From assembly GCA_021234155.1 (NCBI GenBank), contig JAJEKV010000314.1:60001-124000 (forward strand): a DNA stretch of 64,000 nucleotides, written 5' to 3'. The translations under genes and the position numbers were made by a program. Below, piece after piece: positions 1 through 10,850 of this stretch. The stretch's first letter is position 1. The number at the start of each line of letters is the position of its first letter. The DNA comes from Isoetes taiwanensis. Taxonomy: Eukaryota; Streptophyta; Lycopodiopsida; Isoetales; Isoetaceae. A model generated the notes under the pieces. It was given only the letters and a program-made list of their open reading frames with translations, ran no database searches and was not told the DNA's origin.

Positions 1-2
1 TT

Positions 3-312
3 CTTGGTCTTGCACGTTTTTATCGTAAATTTGTTAAGAATTTCTCTCTAGAAGCAACACCTTTGACTAATTTGTTGCGTAAGAATGTTCCATTTCGATG
101 GACTCAACAAGTCGAACGAAGCTTTATGAACCTTAAGGATGCATTAACAATGGCTCCTATTTTGACCATCGCAGATCCTCACAAGCCTTATGATGTTATG
201 ACAGATGCAGTTGTATTAATGCAAGAGGGAAAAGTTATTGCTTATGAAAAGTCATGTCTCAAAAGGCGTACAAGCATTATAAATAAGTATATGTTGTATT
301 TCTACCATGATC
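3..312 (+). pseudogene. Ty3/gypsy reverse transcriptase thumb / RNase H fragment (first element)
   Basis: The frame beginning at base 3 reads LGLARFYRKFVKNFS and continues through a reverse transcriptase thumb and connection region (FRWTQQVERSF, LKDALTMAPIL) into the start of RNase H (TDA, VLMQEGKVIAYE). This is the order found in Ty3/gypsy pol proteins. A full RNase H would continue for more than 100 residues, but homology stops near base 310 and the sequence changes to a region that normally lies upstream of reverse transcriptase. It is therefore a truncated piece of one element fused to another. It also continues off the left edge of the window. Base changes in the RNase H start suggest long decay. 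Confidence 0.8.
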
Positions 313-1199
313 ATGATTTCTTACAAACCCCAATCATGCAATGCATGTCTAGTGAAGAAGTTACTTAAATGCATAAGGAAGGAGCAAGTGGCCTATCTCC
401 TTAAACTTGAGGTCGACGACCAAGAGACAGAAGAAGAGAAAGAGGCTAAAACATTGAGCAAGCTCCCAAAGCCTATAGCAAAGTTGGTGAAGGAATTCTA
501 TGACTTGTTTCCTGATGAGATTAAGCAGTTTCCACCCTACAGAGGAGTTGAGTGTGAAATAGCACTTGAGCCAGGGACTAAGCCAACAAGCAAGGCGCCC
601 TACCGAATGTCGACCGATGAGTTGACGGAGTTGAAAAAGCAATTGCAGGAGTTGACCTAGGGTTCATAAGACCTAGTGTCTCTCCTTTTGGAGCGCCCAT
701 ACTTTTTGTGAAGAAGAAGGATGGAAGCCTTAGGATGTGCATTGACTATCGTCAATTGAATAAGCACACCATCAAAAACAAGTATGCTTTGCCTAGATCA
801 GATGATCTAATGGATCAGTTGCAGGGAGCAAAAGTCTTTTCCAAGATAGACTTGAGATCGGGTTATCACCAGATCAGAATCAAAGAGGAGGACATCCATA
901 AGTCTGCCTTCAGAACAAGATATGGACACTACAAGTTCACGGTGATGCCATTTGGATTGTCTAATGCTCCAACAACATTCATGAGGCTCATGAACGACGT
1001 CTTTCGTGAATTCCTAGACTCTTTCATCATAGTTTTCTTTGATGATAATCTAGTTTATAGCAAGTCCCTAGAGGAGCATGTCCAGCACTTAAGAAAGGTG
1101 CTTGAAAAGCTAAGAAGGCATCAACTCTTTGCGAAGCTATCCAAGTGCCACTTCGCAACAGAAAGGGTGGAGTACTTAGGGCATGTGATCACAGCATAA
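313..1199 (+). pseudogene. Ty3/gypsy pol: pre-RT region and reverse transcriptase
   Basis: Reading starts with an acidic linker and the element-typical DLFPDEI segment, then passes into reverse transcriptase. Visible motifs are [51 protein letters not shown] and, at the catalytic site, FFDDNLVYS where the family usually has FIDDIL. Both active-site aspartates remain. A frameshift lies near base 650: the frame of bases 307-660 ends at TAG, and the motif DLGFIRPS resumes one frame away. A stop (TAA, 1197-1199) sits just after YLGHVITA, at a position where the family usually has glutamate. The enzyme copied element RNA into DNA in the cytoplasmic particle; this copy is dead. Confidence 0.9.
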
Positions 1200-1802
1200 G
1201 GCATCTCAACGGACCCTGCGAAGATCGAAGCGGTGATTGACTGGCCGGCACCGAAGAACACCCATGAAGTGAGAAGTTTCCTCGGCCTAGCAGGATATTA
1301 TAGGAACTTCGTCAAGAACTTTGCTAAGGTAGCAGCGCCATTGACGGACCTCACCAAAGCGGGAAAAATAAAGGATTGGGCAAGTCATTGGCAAAAGAAG
1401 GCTCATACAGCATTTGAGACCTTGAAAGAAGCTTTGACAACAACGCCAGTCCTAGTCTTGCCAGATGCAGCCAAAGATAAGCTTGTGGCGACAGACGCTA
1501 GCAGGATAGCAACAGGTGCAATCCTCATGCAGGAGGAAAGGGTAGTGGCCTATGACTCGAAGAAGATGAATGAGGCAGAGCAGCGCTACCCGACACATGA
1601 TCAGGAGCTTTTGGCTATAGTAAGAGCTTTAAGAATTTGGAGGCACTATCTGTTCGGAAGAAGGTTCCAGCTAGATACGGATCATCAAAGCCTCCAATAC
1701 ATTTTTACACAACCACTTCTCAATTTGAGACGAAGGAGGTGGATGGAATTCCTCGAAGAATATGACTTCGAGATAATTTATAAGCTAGGCAAGCTCAACT
1801 AG
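1200..1802 (+). pseudogene. Ty3/gypsy pol: RT connection and RNase H
   Basis: Coding continues in the same frame as the reverse transcriptase after the stop at 1197-1199 ([31 protein letters not shown]). It then enters RNase H, with [36 protein letters not shown] and [11 protein letters not shown]. The acidic residues of the TDAS, QELLAIV and TDH motifs are present. The stretch ends at TAG (1800-1802) just before the linker VADAL; the next codons are read in another frame, so a short deletion or insertion lies there. RNase H removes the RNA strand during reverse transcription. Confidence 0.88.
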
Positions 1803-2698
1803 TTGCAGATGCACTTTTTAGGAAGCCATTGAAGACGAGGACGCACTGCAATGCCATATCAACGCTCACAAGTGAGTATGGCAAGAAGATCGAAGAAACC
1901 TTGCCAACAGATCCCGACTTTAAAGAAGTTTGGACAAGTCTTTGTAAGGAGGCCAGGACTGATAAGGAAAGAGAGATGTTCAGGCACTATAAGAAGAAGA
2001 GTAACTTGCTATACCACAAGAACAAGTTGTGCGTACCAGAAACTTCAGGAGTAAGGAAGCTAATCCTCCATGATATGCACAATAGTCCCATAGCAGGGCA
2101 TGCAGGGTTTATGAAGACATACTTCAAGATTAGAAGCAACTACTTCTGGCCCGGCATGAAGAAGGAGATAGCAAGATACATTCGTGAGTGCTAGATATGC
2201 CAGCAAACAAAGGCGGAGAAACTCCGAATCCCAGGAGCCTTGGAGCCGTTGCCAGTGCCTAATGCTAAGTGGGAAGTCATAAGCATGGACTTCATTACAG
2301 GGCTCCCAAGAACAGCAAGAGGCAAGGATGCCCTGATGGTGGTGGTCGATAAGTTGTTGAAGATGGCACACTTTGTGCCGTGCAGGACAACAGACACAGC
2401 ATTGGATACTGCCGTCATATTTACTAAGGAGATTTTTAGACCCCACGGCATGCCGAGGGAGATAATCTCGGATAGGGACTCTAAATTCATGAGTGTCTTT
2501 TGGCAGGGCCTATTTACCACCATCCAGACGAAGCTCTCCATGAGCACGGCATATCATCCGCAAACAAATGGTCAAATGGAGCGAACCAATAGGATCATCA
2601 AAGATATGTTAAGAAGCTATGTTTGGAACAAGCAATCTAAGTGGGATGATTTCATCCACTTAGTAGAGTTCGCCCTACAACGGTACCCAGCGAGGTGA
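1803..2698 (+). pseudogene. Ty3/gypsy pol: integrase zinc finger and catalytic core
   Basis: The HHCC zinc-binding module is visible as HDMHNSPIAGHAGFMKT, FWPGMKKEI and C-stop-ICQQTK; the TAG at 2192-2194 falls within that final element. The catalytic core follows in the same frame: SMDFITGLP (first Asp), ISDRDSKF (second Asp) and QTNGQMERTNR (Glu), which completes the DDE set. The frame ends at TGA (2696-2698) in the segment FALQRYPAR, and the C-terminal module continues in another frame. Integrase would insert the element DNA into the chromosome. Confidence 0.88.
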
Positions 2699-3385
2699 GT
2701 CATCGGATGATGTCGCCTTTATGATCAATTATGGGTATCAGTGTCTTACCCCAGATACTTGGCACAATCCAGTGTCCAAGGTAGAAGTCTCCCAACAAAT
2801 GCTTTCAGAGATGCAAGAGTTGGTGGAGAAGGTAAGAGGATACCTCCTAGCAGCGAGAAGTAGGCAGAAAAGCATCGCCGACAAGCATAGAACAGTAAGA
2901 GAATTTCAGGTGGGAGACAAAGTATGGTTGAAGATCAAGGTGAAGCAGGCCAAGCTCCGCATCGGAAATTGCAAGAAGCTTGCTCCAAGATGGGCTGGAC
3001 CTTTCAGGATAAGCAAAAGAGTAGGTACCCAATCCTACAAGTTGGACCTGCCAGCACATCTAAAAATCCATATGGTCTTCCATGTAAGTCTCCTAAAGAG
3101 GCACACTCCTAATCCAGAGGAAGTGTTGGAGACAATCGAGTTACTGGAAATGACGGACGACCAGCTTGAAATCGTCCCTGAGGTTCTTCTTGACAGGGCT
3201 TATAAGAAGACAAGAAGATCCAAATTTCTCCAATACCTTGTGAAATGGGACTTACATGTGGAAGGCGCCACGTGGGTACTACAATCGATTTGGAGAAGCG
3301 GTACCTACAATTCATGGAGCAATGCAAAGGGTCATTTCGTCAAGAAGTCGACATCGACTCGATAGGTGAGTGGAAGGTAGATTAA
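2699..3385 (+). pseudogene. Ty3/gypsy pol: integrase C-terminus (GPY/F-like) and chromodomain
   Basis: After NYGYQCLTP the frame holds the basic GPY/F-like module (FQVGDKVWLKI, LAPRWAGPFRISKRVG, YKLDLPAHLKIHMVFHVSLLK), then a chromodomain, EVLLDRAYKKTRRSKFLQYL followed by VKWDLHVEGATW. The expected aromatic residues of the chromodomain fold are recognisable. Immediately after ATWV the natural reading shifts by +1 (near 3271): the other frame gives DLEKRYLQFMEQCKG and ends at TAA 3383-3385, whereas the uninterrupted frame ends at TAG 3363-3365. In chromoviruses this domain directs insertion toward particular chromatin. Confidence 0.85.
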
Positions 3386-4088
3386 AAAGTCTACTTCCGT
3401 CCCACGGAAGTAGACGGCCTTGAGAGATAAGAGGTCATTCAGGTATACATTGATAGGAAAGCACCTCTCGTCAATGCCTAGTACGGGAAGGACTCTATCC
3501 TTCACGCCCAAATACGCGAAGGACACTATCCTCCACGCCAAAGGCAACTAAAGGTGTAGGCATGAGTGAGCATCCTAGGCATGATAGGTATTTGTCTCCA
3601 CGGCCACGATGGAAGAAACATAATCTTCCTACGCCGGGAGATATGCCTTGCATTCATGTAATTGTATTTAATGGGTGGTTCCCGAACAACCAACCTTTAT
3701 ATTAATTAAATGTGTACTAACGTAGTGTTGGACCTGCAGGCCAATAGGAGAGTCTAGCGGCGGGAAGGTCACACTGCGAAGACTTGCAACACATAATTTT
3801 GTCATGATGTGTTGTAAGGGAACGATGTGGAACCTTAAGTAGAAAATTTTGGAACTATGTTTATAATAATGGTATAAGCCATAAACTTTTTGTGAATAAT
3901 AGATGATGAAGTAGAGGATGAAAGAGCCTCTCACCATAGTACAATATTATACAAGGATATTTTATGATTAATTAAAATATTACCTTGAAGTAATTGCATT
4001 ATAAAATTGTATGTATATTAAATGTGATTGCAGGATATGCAGGTTTCCAAGGTGGGGAGACGCGTGATGCTGAGGACAGCATCAAGTC
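3386..4088 (+). other. 3' untranslated region of the Ty3 element
   Basis: This is non-coding sequence between the end of pol and the polypurine tract. It contains short direct repeats such as TACGGGAAGGACTCTATCC-like units near 3480-3540 and no recognisable gene. A purine tract resembling the real one (AAGGTGGGGAGAC) occurs at about 4050-4062. Confidence 0.6.
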
Positions 4089-4101
4089 AAGGTGGGGAGA
4101 A
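4089..4101 (+). promoter_or_regulatory. Polypurine tract (plus-strand primer)
   Basis: AAGGTGGGGAGAA lies directly before the LTR start TGTGACG, the place where the RNase H-resistant plus-strand primer of an LTR retrotransposon is expected. A near copy lies about 40 bp upstream. Confidence 0.75.
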
Positions 4102-5523
4102 TGTGACGTTCCAGCATAATATATTCCCCAAATACGTATATTATGCCACGTCACACGTACATGTCACAAGTGACATGTAATTAGAGGCCGTAAAGGGTTG
4201 CACCTAGGGGGCAAGAGTTGCACCTATAGCCGAAAGGCGGCTTTGCACAACAGAATGACTGATTACCTGGTCCTCGACCTGCTCCAGGTCCTCAGAATGC
4301 ATCCATGCCTCTGATCTTGCTGAAGACTGCTGCTACTCGACGATCTGTTGTGCAAAGGCGGCTTTACAGAGCCTAGCAATGTGAATTTGGGTCTTACCTT
4401 GGCCGGAATGGCCCAAGAGAACTCTAAATGCGAAAGAAGGAAGGGAGATCAAGGAAAACCCTAAATGCAAAGAGAAGAAACGGTTTAGGGTTTAAAGGGA
4501 AGCCCTTATATAGAAACCCTTAGGGTTAGGTTAGACATTGGCCAAATGGGGTTTAGCCATTTGGCAATGGGGTCCATGGGGTTTAATAATTGTGTATGTT
4601 TATTTAACATGTTGGTATTTCACTCTGTGACCTCCATGTATTGGGAAGGGGTGTAGAGGCCTAAAGCCTGTGTAGTAGATGATTCTAGATAGCCTACTAG
4701 TTCCCAGTTACATGCGGCATGTGCACAATGAGCCCGCCTGGTTGTGGGTGGAGGGGCTAAGCCGATGAAAAAGGGGGACTTGTCCCATCACAGAAGAGTT
4801 CCTCTGATGTGTAAAGCCTACCAGGAACCTTAGTGAGCTAGGCTTAATGGCTTGCCACTGCGTGTGGACAAGGCATGAGCTCGACACCTTTGGGGCGATT
4901 TGTCGCCTTCCATGAGGTTAAGTCGAACAAGGGCAGTGGCCCTCTAGCCACCTGTGATGGGCATGCATGCCCCTGGAGGAGAGGTGACTCTCCTCCTGCC
5001 TCATCGGGGCTGGAGAGATGCAACCCAGTAGTAGCCCTCCTGGCTATGTACCCTGCAGGCTACGGCCCGGTCCCAATACTTTTCAACCTACTCGCAAAGT
5101 GTGCCGGGGGGGGCGGATAGTGTGGACTACCCTCAGCTATGTTCTTATGCCAGCCAACTCCATTGCCATGAATTCTGTCTGCAATGACTTCTAGAGGCCC
5201 AAGCCGTCATTCAAACCCTCTTGAGTCTGAGCCTGGGTAGGATTCCCTTGTTGCTATTGCTCATGTTGATGTTATTGTTTATGTGATGATTATGATGTGT
5301 TCACCCTTCGAGGTGATTGTATTGATATACTGTTATTATGTGCTCATGTTTATTCACGCTTCCGCAGATAGGTCGACCCGAAGGGAGACAGGCGAGTGAC
5401 ACATCCACTGGCTCATTCCACTAGGAGTGGTGTCAGGTGGATGGCCCCCGCGATTTGGTGTCGGGGGAATGCTTAAATCTCCGACACGATGTGTGTATCG
5501 TATAAGAATTAGGGGACGTCACA
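4102..5523 (+). repeat. 3' LTR of the Ty3 element (about 1.42 kb)
   Basis: The segment begins TGTGACG right after the polypurine tract and ends CGTCACA, giving perfect 7-bp terminal inverted bases around TG...CA. A TATA-like box (TATATA, 4507-4512) sits about 400 bp in, consistent with the U3/R boundary. The five bases after it (GATGT) would be one target-site duplicate; the other lies off the window. Short ORFs inside show no known domain. Confidence 0.8.
4507..4512 (+). promoter_or_regulatory. TATA-like box in the LTR
   Basis: TATATA within CCCTTATATAGAAACCC. It is a suitable position for the element's own RNA polymerase II promoter, and it is predicted from sequence only. Confidence 0.4.
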
Positions 5524-6389
5524 GATGTCATATTCCATGTTAAGGGCCTGCAATAGAATCCAACAACAAATTAGAACGGTGTCACTGGTGATTTAAATTG
5601 TAATACCCCAATGACCCACCAATCAATGCCTTCTTTGAGAAGCTTATCAGCAAGCAGCAAGCAGAAGCAATGCCTTCAACATATTGTCATATCTAGAAGA
5701 ACCTTGGATCATATTTTAATCATAAGCATGTCCTTCACAAAATCGATTCCAATATTGAAAACCAATGAGCATCAGAAAAGATTTTGAGGCAGTTCAAAAA
5801 GATTTTGACAAGCTAAAATGGATGTCGCTTCTTGGGGTTCGAGGAGGACTCCAAGAAATTGGAACAATATGACATCTATCATGAGAACAATAAAGCATTA
5901 AAGTAAACAATAGCCCAACTATCCCATGTAAAATGCTATTCCAAAGAGTTTACCCATGTAATACTATCTTTGCATATACAACATAATCTAATTTCTTACC
6001 ATAAAAATGACTCGGATCAAATATAAGGATAGATTGGTGATCAATACCTCCACCAGAAAATCCAAAGACGTTTCTTATCATTTGAAAAGTTGGAATGTTA
6101 AGATTCTAGAATGGGACTCGCAAGAAACCAACAAAGCGCCCGACTACCAGAGAACTTCCTTACAAACTAGGATCAAGGACGAGGTCACAGGACGAGGCCA
6201 AAGGCCAGTAAAGGATAGCAAGAAAGATCGCCAAATTGGCTAAACCAGGCGGGGAAGAAGCCCCTCCCACCTCGAAACAATTCAAAGAGAATAAGGTACT
6301 GGCGAGAGAAGAGGAATAGATAGGCTTCTCATTCATGAAAAGTTGATTTTCTATAATGTGGGGATGGTGGGCCAGCACACATGCGAACT
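5524..6389. other. No gene recognised
   Basis: This is AT-rich sequence with a 78-codon open frame at 6007-6243 that shows no domain. Around 6280-6315 there is a short stretch (TTCAAAGAGAATAAGGTACT) that recurs inside the neighbouring repeat at 6778-6797, so part of this region is a duplicated scrap of that repeat. Confidence 0.5.
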
Positions 6390-6955
6390 ACCCACGAAAA
6401 ATAAAGGGAAAATCCAATTATATCATTTGGACCCCAAAACAAATACAATGCTAATAGATGAGTGGCTGATGTACCGCCGAAAGCTTATCAAAGGATTAAA
6501 AACCCCGCCCTTTCGGGTTTTTCGAGGAAAAACCCTAGTGATAAGCCTCTAAGGGCTTAGACAAACGTAAGGCATAGAATCGCTCCCAAAACCCCGCATG
6601 GAGAAGTCGAAACGGATGCCGCTCGCCAACCTGTACCTGCACATCACCAACACAACAAACGAGAAACATACCAGAGAATAGCATCACCCAGCGGGTGGAG
6701 AAAAAGCATCACCCAGCGGGTGGAAAAACATGATAAACAAAACTTGTACAATAAACAAAGAAGGGGGGGAGGGTGGGTTCAAAGAGAATAAGGTACTGCT
6801 GAGAGAAGAGGAAGCGCCGATGAGACGTGGATGCAAAAACACGCCTGAAATAGCGAACTCCCAACCCAAAACGGGCATGCGCCGCCTGCATGCATGCATG
6901 ACATGCATGCTCGTCCCATTCTAGAATGGCGATCCGATGTCTCGGATCGACGCGA
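6390..6955 (+). repeat. Left arm of a 32-kb-spaced inverted repeat
   Basis: This stretch matches the reverse complement of 38918-39470 over nearly its whole length, with many small indels. Features shared by both arms are a fold-back block near 6500-6540 (AAACCCCGCC...TTCGAGGAAAAACC), a G-rich run at 6761-6770, an alternating CATGCATG tract and, at the inner end, the palindrome CCATTCTAGAATGG. The inner end also has a hairpin with arms CGATCCGA and TCGGATCG. The fold-back block resembles the 3' end of the LINE family in this window, so the unit may be a non-autonomous element moved by LINE machinery. That origin is inference. Confidence 0.7.
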
Positions 6956-7765
6956 TTTTGCACTGCCTCTTGCCATCTCTTGCGTCTTGAATGAGAAAAT
7001 AAGTCAATAAGAAATACTTTTATATAGATGACAAACATTTTGCAAGATATAACAAGCAGACTACCTCTGTAATATTGAACACATTTGCATCAGTTACCTT
7101 CAAAGCGGCTTGTGTTGCAGTTATATTTATAGAAATATCATTTATAGAAACATCAGATTAAGCATCCCAAAGCATTTTCATCTTTCATTACATGCAGTCC
7201 ACAAAATGGTTAAACAAATTGCAGATGCACAAAGATTACCAACAATGGATGTCTCTGGAACTCCTTGAATAATGAAGATGTTACTCTAACCATGCATGCA
7301 CAAACTATCAAGGATGACCATGCACGCACATCTACCTAGCAGCAGCCTATAATCACCGTGCTATCATAAAGAATTAAAGCAATGCCTTATTTTTTGTATG
7401 TAACCATCCACAATCCATATGCATTTGCTCAGAAATATCAAAGCATATATGCAAAAAGAATATCGATTCTAACAGACAAAACCTGATACTTTTCGCTCCT
7501 TTTGTCCTGAATCATTTGCATTACTCCATGTTCGATTTCCCGAACTTCCATGGCCTAGATATCAAGTGTTCTTGAAATATCATTTCGGCCACATTAGCTC
7601 TGTATCAGACTAAGAACTCTGTTCTAACTTCTATGGTTTTTAAGAACATCAAGTTTGAGCAAAAATCTGGACAAAATGCAACAAAAAGATTACTAGTAGC
7701 GTATCAGACCCTAGTAGATTGCCCAGCGACTGGGTTTTTTCAGAGACTGTGTACATCCGGCACAA
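6956..7765. other. No gene recognised; possible 3' untranslated sequence
   Basis: This is AT-rich sequence without a supported ORF. The part next to 7766 lies downstream of the minus-strand terminal exon described there and could be its 3' untranslated region. Confidence 0.4.
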
Positions 7766-7941
7766 TCATTCCTTTGCAGATTTAGCAATGAGAGGATCAT
7801 CCTTAACAGTTTCGGCAAGCAGTTCCATCACCTTCCATGTATGAGCTTTGCCTATTCCGCAGTGTACGCTTCTCCTTATATCAAATATGGTTTTACAACA
7901 ATGCAGAGCTCCGCCCACAGCAAATCCGGCAATTTTTTTGC
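7766..7941 (-). CDS. Orphan terminal exon of an unrecognised gene
   Basis: On the minus strand an acceptor-like CACATAAG precedes a frame that, after two leading bases, encodes 57 residues: KKIAGFAVGGALHCCKTIFD, then IRRSVHCGIGK, AHTWKVMELLAETVKDD and a final SAKE before TGA (7766-7768). The segment has a hydrophobic, glycine-rich start, then a charged helix-like end, and no internal stop. I do not recognise the family. No upstream exon is convincing within the next 1 kb, where a GTACC-rich tandem array begins, so the gene may be truncated. Confidence is moderate because the residue pattern is coding-like but unassigned. Confidence 0.4.
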
Positions 7942-7989
7942 CTTATGTGAAAATAGAATATCGAAATACCGAAACCCTACCCTTATTCG

Positions 7990-8345
7990 TCTATATTACA
8001 AGTGTTGTTACGTACTTACCGTACCTGTACGGTACTATAAGTATTTTACGTATCATACCTCGTAACGTACCTCTGAGTTTTTAACGTACCGAAAAAAAAC
8101 CAGTACGTTAAAAAGTGTTGTTACCGTACCTATAAAATACGTACCGTACCTATAAAATACATGTAAAATACTTACAATACCTATAAAATACCTATAAAAT
8201 ACGTACCGTACCTTTAAAATACTTACCGTACTTGTGTTGAAAACTCCAAAAATTTGAAGCAAAAATATTTCATTTTTCATTCCGTACGTACTGTACCTCT
8301 GGTATGGTATGCTAAGTACTTGAAAGGTACCGTACCCGTACGGAA
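7990..8345. repeat. GTACC / TAAAATAC tandem array
   Basis: Irregular repeats of GTACCGTACC, ACCTATAAAATAC and close variants fill this stretch on both strands. The units are about 18-20 bp in the best part (8110-8225) and interrupted elsewhere. GTAC self-complementarity gives many small fold-backs. Confidence 0.75.
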
Positions 8346-10218
8346 ACAACTACATAAATTCTCAAATTTGAAGCCCAATGATGTCATAATGTCAAAATTT
8401 TTGGTATAAATGGGCCCAAGAGGTTTATGGTGCTTTTGTGGTGGTTTTACGGTGGTTTCCTTAACCACATGCCCTTGCAAATTATTTGAATCTGATCGTC
8501 CCCAACTGTTGGATCTGATCGTGGTTATATCACATAATCACTTGAATATTGGTTAGATTCTAAGCCTTCGCAAATCCTACAAACATATTTTCGGCTGCTA
8601 CCATATCTTTATCTATCTCCAGAGACATGTAAAGGTTTGCCATACTAGCATCCAGGCCCGCTGCTTGGCCAAAACATATCAGGTACTCATAAAAATAGGG
8701 TTTCTAAGCCCTAATTCGATTTTTAATGACCTAGAAATTTCAGAGGTCTTATGTTTAGCATTATTTATTTTTGCTGCCACCATTGCATCATCTATCATCA
8801 AATGTTTAATCAAATATCGTGTTTCCAAACATAGGAAGTATTTTTTCTTAAAATAAACGTTTAGACCGTATATAGGATGTGAACCCTTAATAACTTTTAT
8901 TTTGTTATGCCATATAGCTTCTCCTTTAGATTTCCATAATTCAAAATGTAATAGCACTTCAAATATGTCTATAACAGGGATGATATTTCTCAAGCAATTC
9001 TAAGGTAAAGAATATCCTGTATAGAATATCTATTGTATTTACTAAGTGCATTTGTTTAGGGCCTGCAAGGGATTAAGTATACAAGTACAACTCTAGTTGG
9101 GTATATAGGGCAAGAGTTTAGATTGTAGTTTATATATTTGGATTTGTTGTTTGTGGTTTATGATTTGTAGTTTGGGGTTAATGGATTTGGTTTATGAGTT
9201 GGGTCTCTTGGTTTGTGGATTGAGTGAATTTTATATTGTGTTCTATCGTTTGTGGTTGTATGTTTTGGTTTGTGGATTGGGGGAATTTTATATTGTGTTC
9301 TGTGGTTTGTGGTTTTGCATTTGTGCTGGTTTGTGGTTTTGCATTTGTGACGGTTAAATTGTGGTTAAGGAATTATACTTTGTGTTTTGTGGATTATATT
9401 TTATAGATTGGACCTGAATTATAGTGAGTGGAAGATAGATTGTGGATTGAACCTTTAATAAAGTTTCTTTAGATTGTGGAATATACTTTGTATGCCTGTA
9501 ACTAATTTACTGAATTGTTTCATTACAGATTCCTTACGGGTGATGACAAAATGGAAGGAGTCCACTGAATTGAAGGTGAAAGAGGTTGATTGTAGGCTAA
9601 ACATCCCGTTTGGGGTTTCAAAGTATCTTAGAGCGCTCTTAACCAAAGCTAACTATTTAGTTACAAAAATTGTCCAATGGAGCTTTGACGAAGTGGTATT
9701 GTTGGTAGCTAAACTGAGCATGAAAATTGAATGAATCTCTCCATCTACATGCTCAACATATGTTGATTTGTTGAAAATATTTGAAAAGAAACTATTCATA
9801 GAGGTACATGCCCAAGGTTCCCATGATATCATAGAGGTACATACTCAAGGTTCCCTAAATTTGTACTCATTTGACACCTTCATACATTTTGTTGTTAGCT
9901 TTCACTAGCAAGATTTAGCTATTTCTACAGGTAAAATTCCTGTGAGCAATTTACTAATTATGAACAAAATATACATTTGATTGCCTTCCTTTATGGTGTA
10001 CCACTACACCTGATAGAAATGTTGGGAATCTCTAGATACATGAGTTTTAGGGTTAAAGGCTTTCAGGATTAGGGTCAAATTAACTAATGGCTAGCATTTG
10101 TTTATGATTCAGTATTCAGGGTTAAAGGGTTTAGAGTTTAAATACTTAGGAAAGTTTATGGTTTTTAGGGGTTCTTCAGGTTTAGGAATAGAATAGAATA
10201 GAATTGAATAAAATAAAA
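8346..10218. other. No supported gene; weak coding traces
   Basis: On the minus strand, 8560-8690 translates to a short stretch that vaguely resembles pentatricopeptide repeats (LDASMANLYMSL, DMVAAENMFVGFAKA), too short to call. The block 9120-9420 is a degenerate G/T-rich repeat (TTTGTGGTTTGTG-like). A plus-strand frame at 9530-9734 after a TTCATTACAG acceptor-like site codes about 67 residues with no known domain. Confidence 0.4.
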
Positions 10219-10850
10219 TAGATTTTTTATCGTCCAGGGAGACCAATTGGCTTTGGGACCCAAACAAAAAGAGAGCAGCAAGCGTATTACCAGGGGGATT
10301 AAAACCCCCTGGCGAAGGGTTTTCGAGGGAAAAACCTTAGCAGTAATAAGTATGTTGGTACGTTATACAATTGTATAGGACAATTCAATATTGTCAGGGG
10401 ACATAACCGAAGTCCGGTGCATCCATAACCTCCCCGGAGGTATGAGCCCAACAAGCCCACGGATGTCGTACTCAATAACTCATGCGACGGTGACCGGTCA
10501 ATAGTAACCGATCATACCGCTTTTCGGATATGGACAATATTTGGGTAGATCCGGGGAGGGCATGACATTCATCTTCAATGGTGCCCTGGTGGCAACACCG
10601 ACAAAGCCTCTCCTCCCATGCTTCCCGAGTCCAACACCCTGTCTCAATGCAGAGACGATGTGCACCGTCGGCGAATGGAAGCTATCGTCCAAGGCTTCTT
10701 CATGGGCAAATGGGTGCACAAGTAATGGTGTGGGCCTCGTGTGGGCGTGGGATTGACTTGTTGTTGATAGTGTGCCGGCCTTTAACGCGGCGTCGAGCAT
10801 CCGCATCCCGAGCTTGCGAATGAAAGTAGCATCTAGGTACAAACTATGTA
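10219..10850 (-). mobile_element. LINE (RTE-like) 3' fragment, copy 1
   Basis: The minus strand encodes the C-terminal end of a non-LTR retrotransposon ORF2: HRLCIETGCWTREAWEERLC, then RCCHQGTIEDECHAL, a cysteine/histidine motif typical of LINE C-termini. A 3' untranslated end with the block TTGGTCTCC...GGACGATAAAAA follows, closing in an A/T-rich tail of ATTCT units (10185-10225 on the plus strand reads GAATAGAATAG). Frameshifts are present. The 3' block is shared with copies at 49.1 and 57.3 kb. It is a 5'-truncated dead insertion. Confidence 0.75.

Larger units (their letters stand above)
3..5523 (+). mobile_element. Decayed Ty3/gypsy chromovirus, 3' half with LTR
   Basis: The parts are in chromovirus order: pre-RT region, reverse transcriptase, RNase H, zinc-finger integrase, integrase core, GPY/F-like module, chromodomain, untranslated region, polypurine tract, LTR. 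The gag, protease and 5' LTR must lie left of the window. Coding is broken by at least two in-frame stops and several frameshifts, so the copy cannot encode its own enzymes. The right edge is set by inverted terminal bases TGTGACG and CGTCACA. The first 312 bases belong to a different element copy. Confidence 0.85.

Noticed and set aside
4875-5120. 81-codon open frame inside the Ty3 LTR
   Set aside because: It lies wholly within the LTR, is GC-driven and shows no domain.
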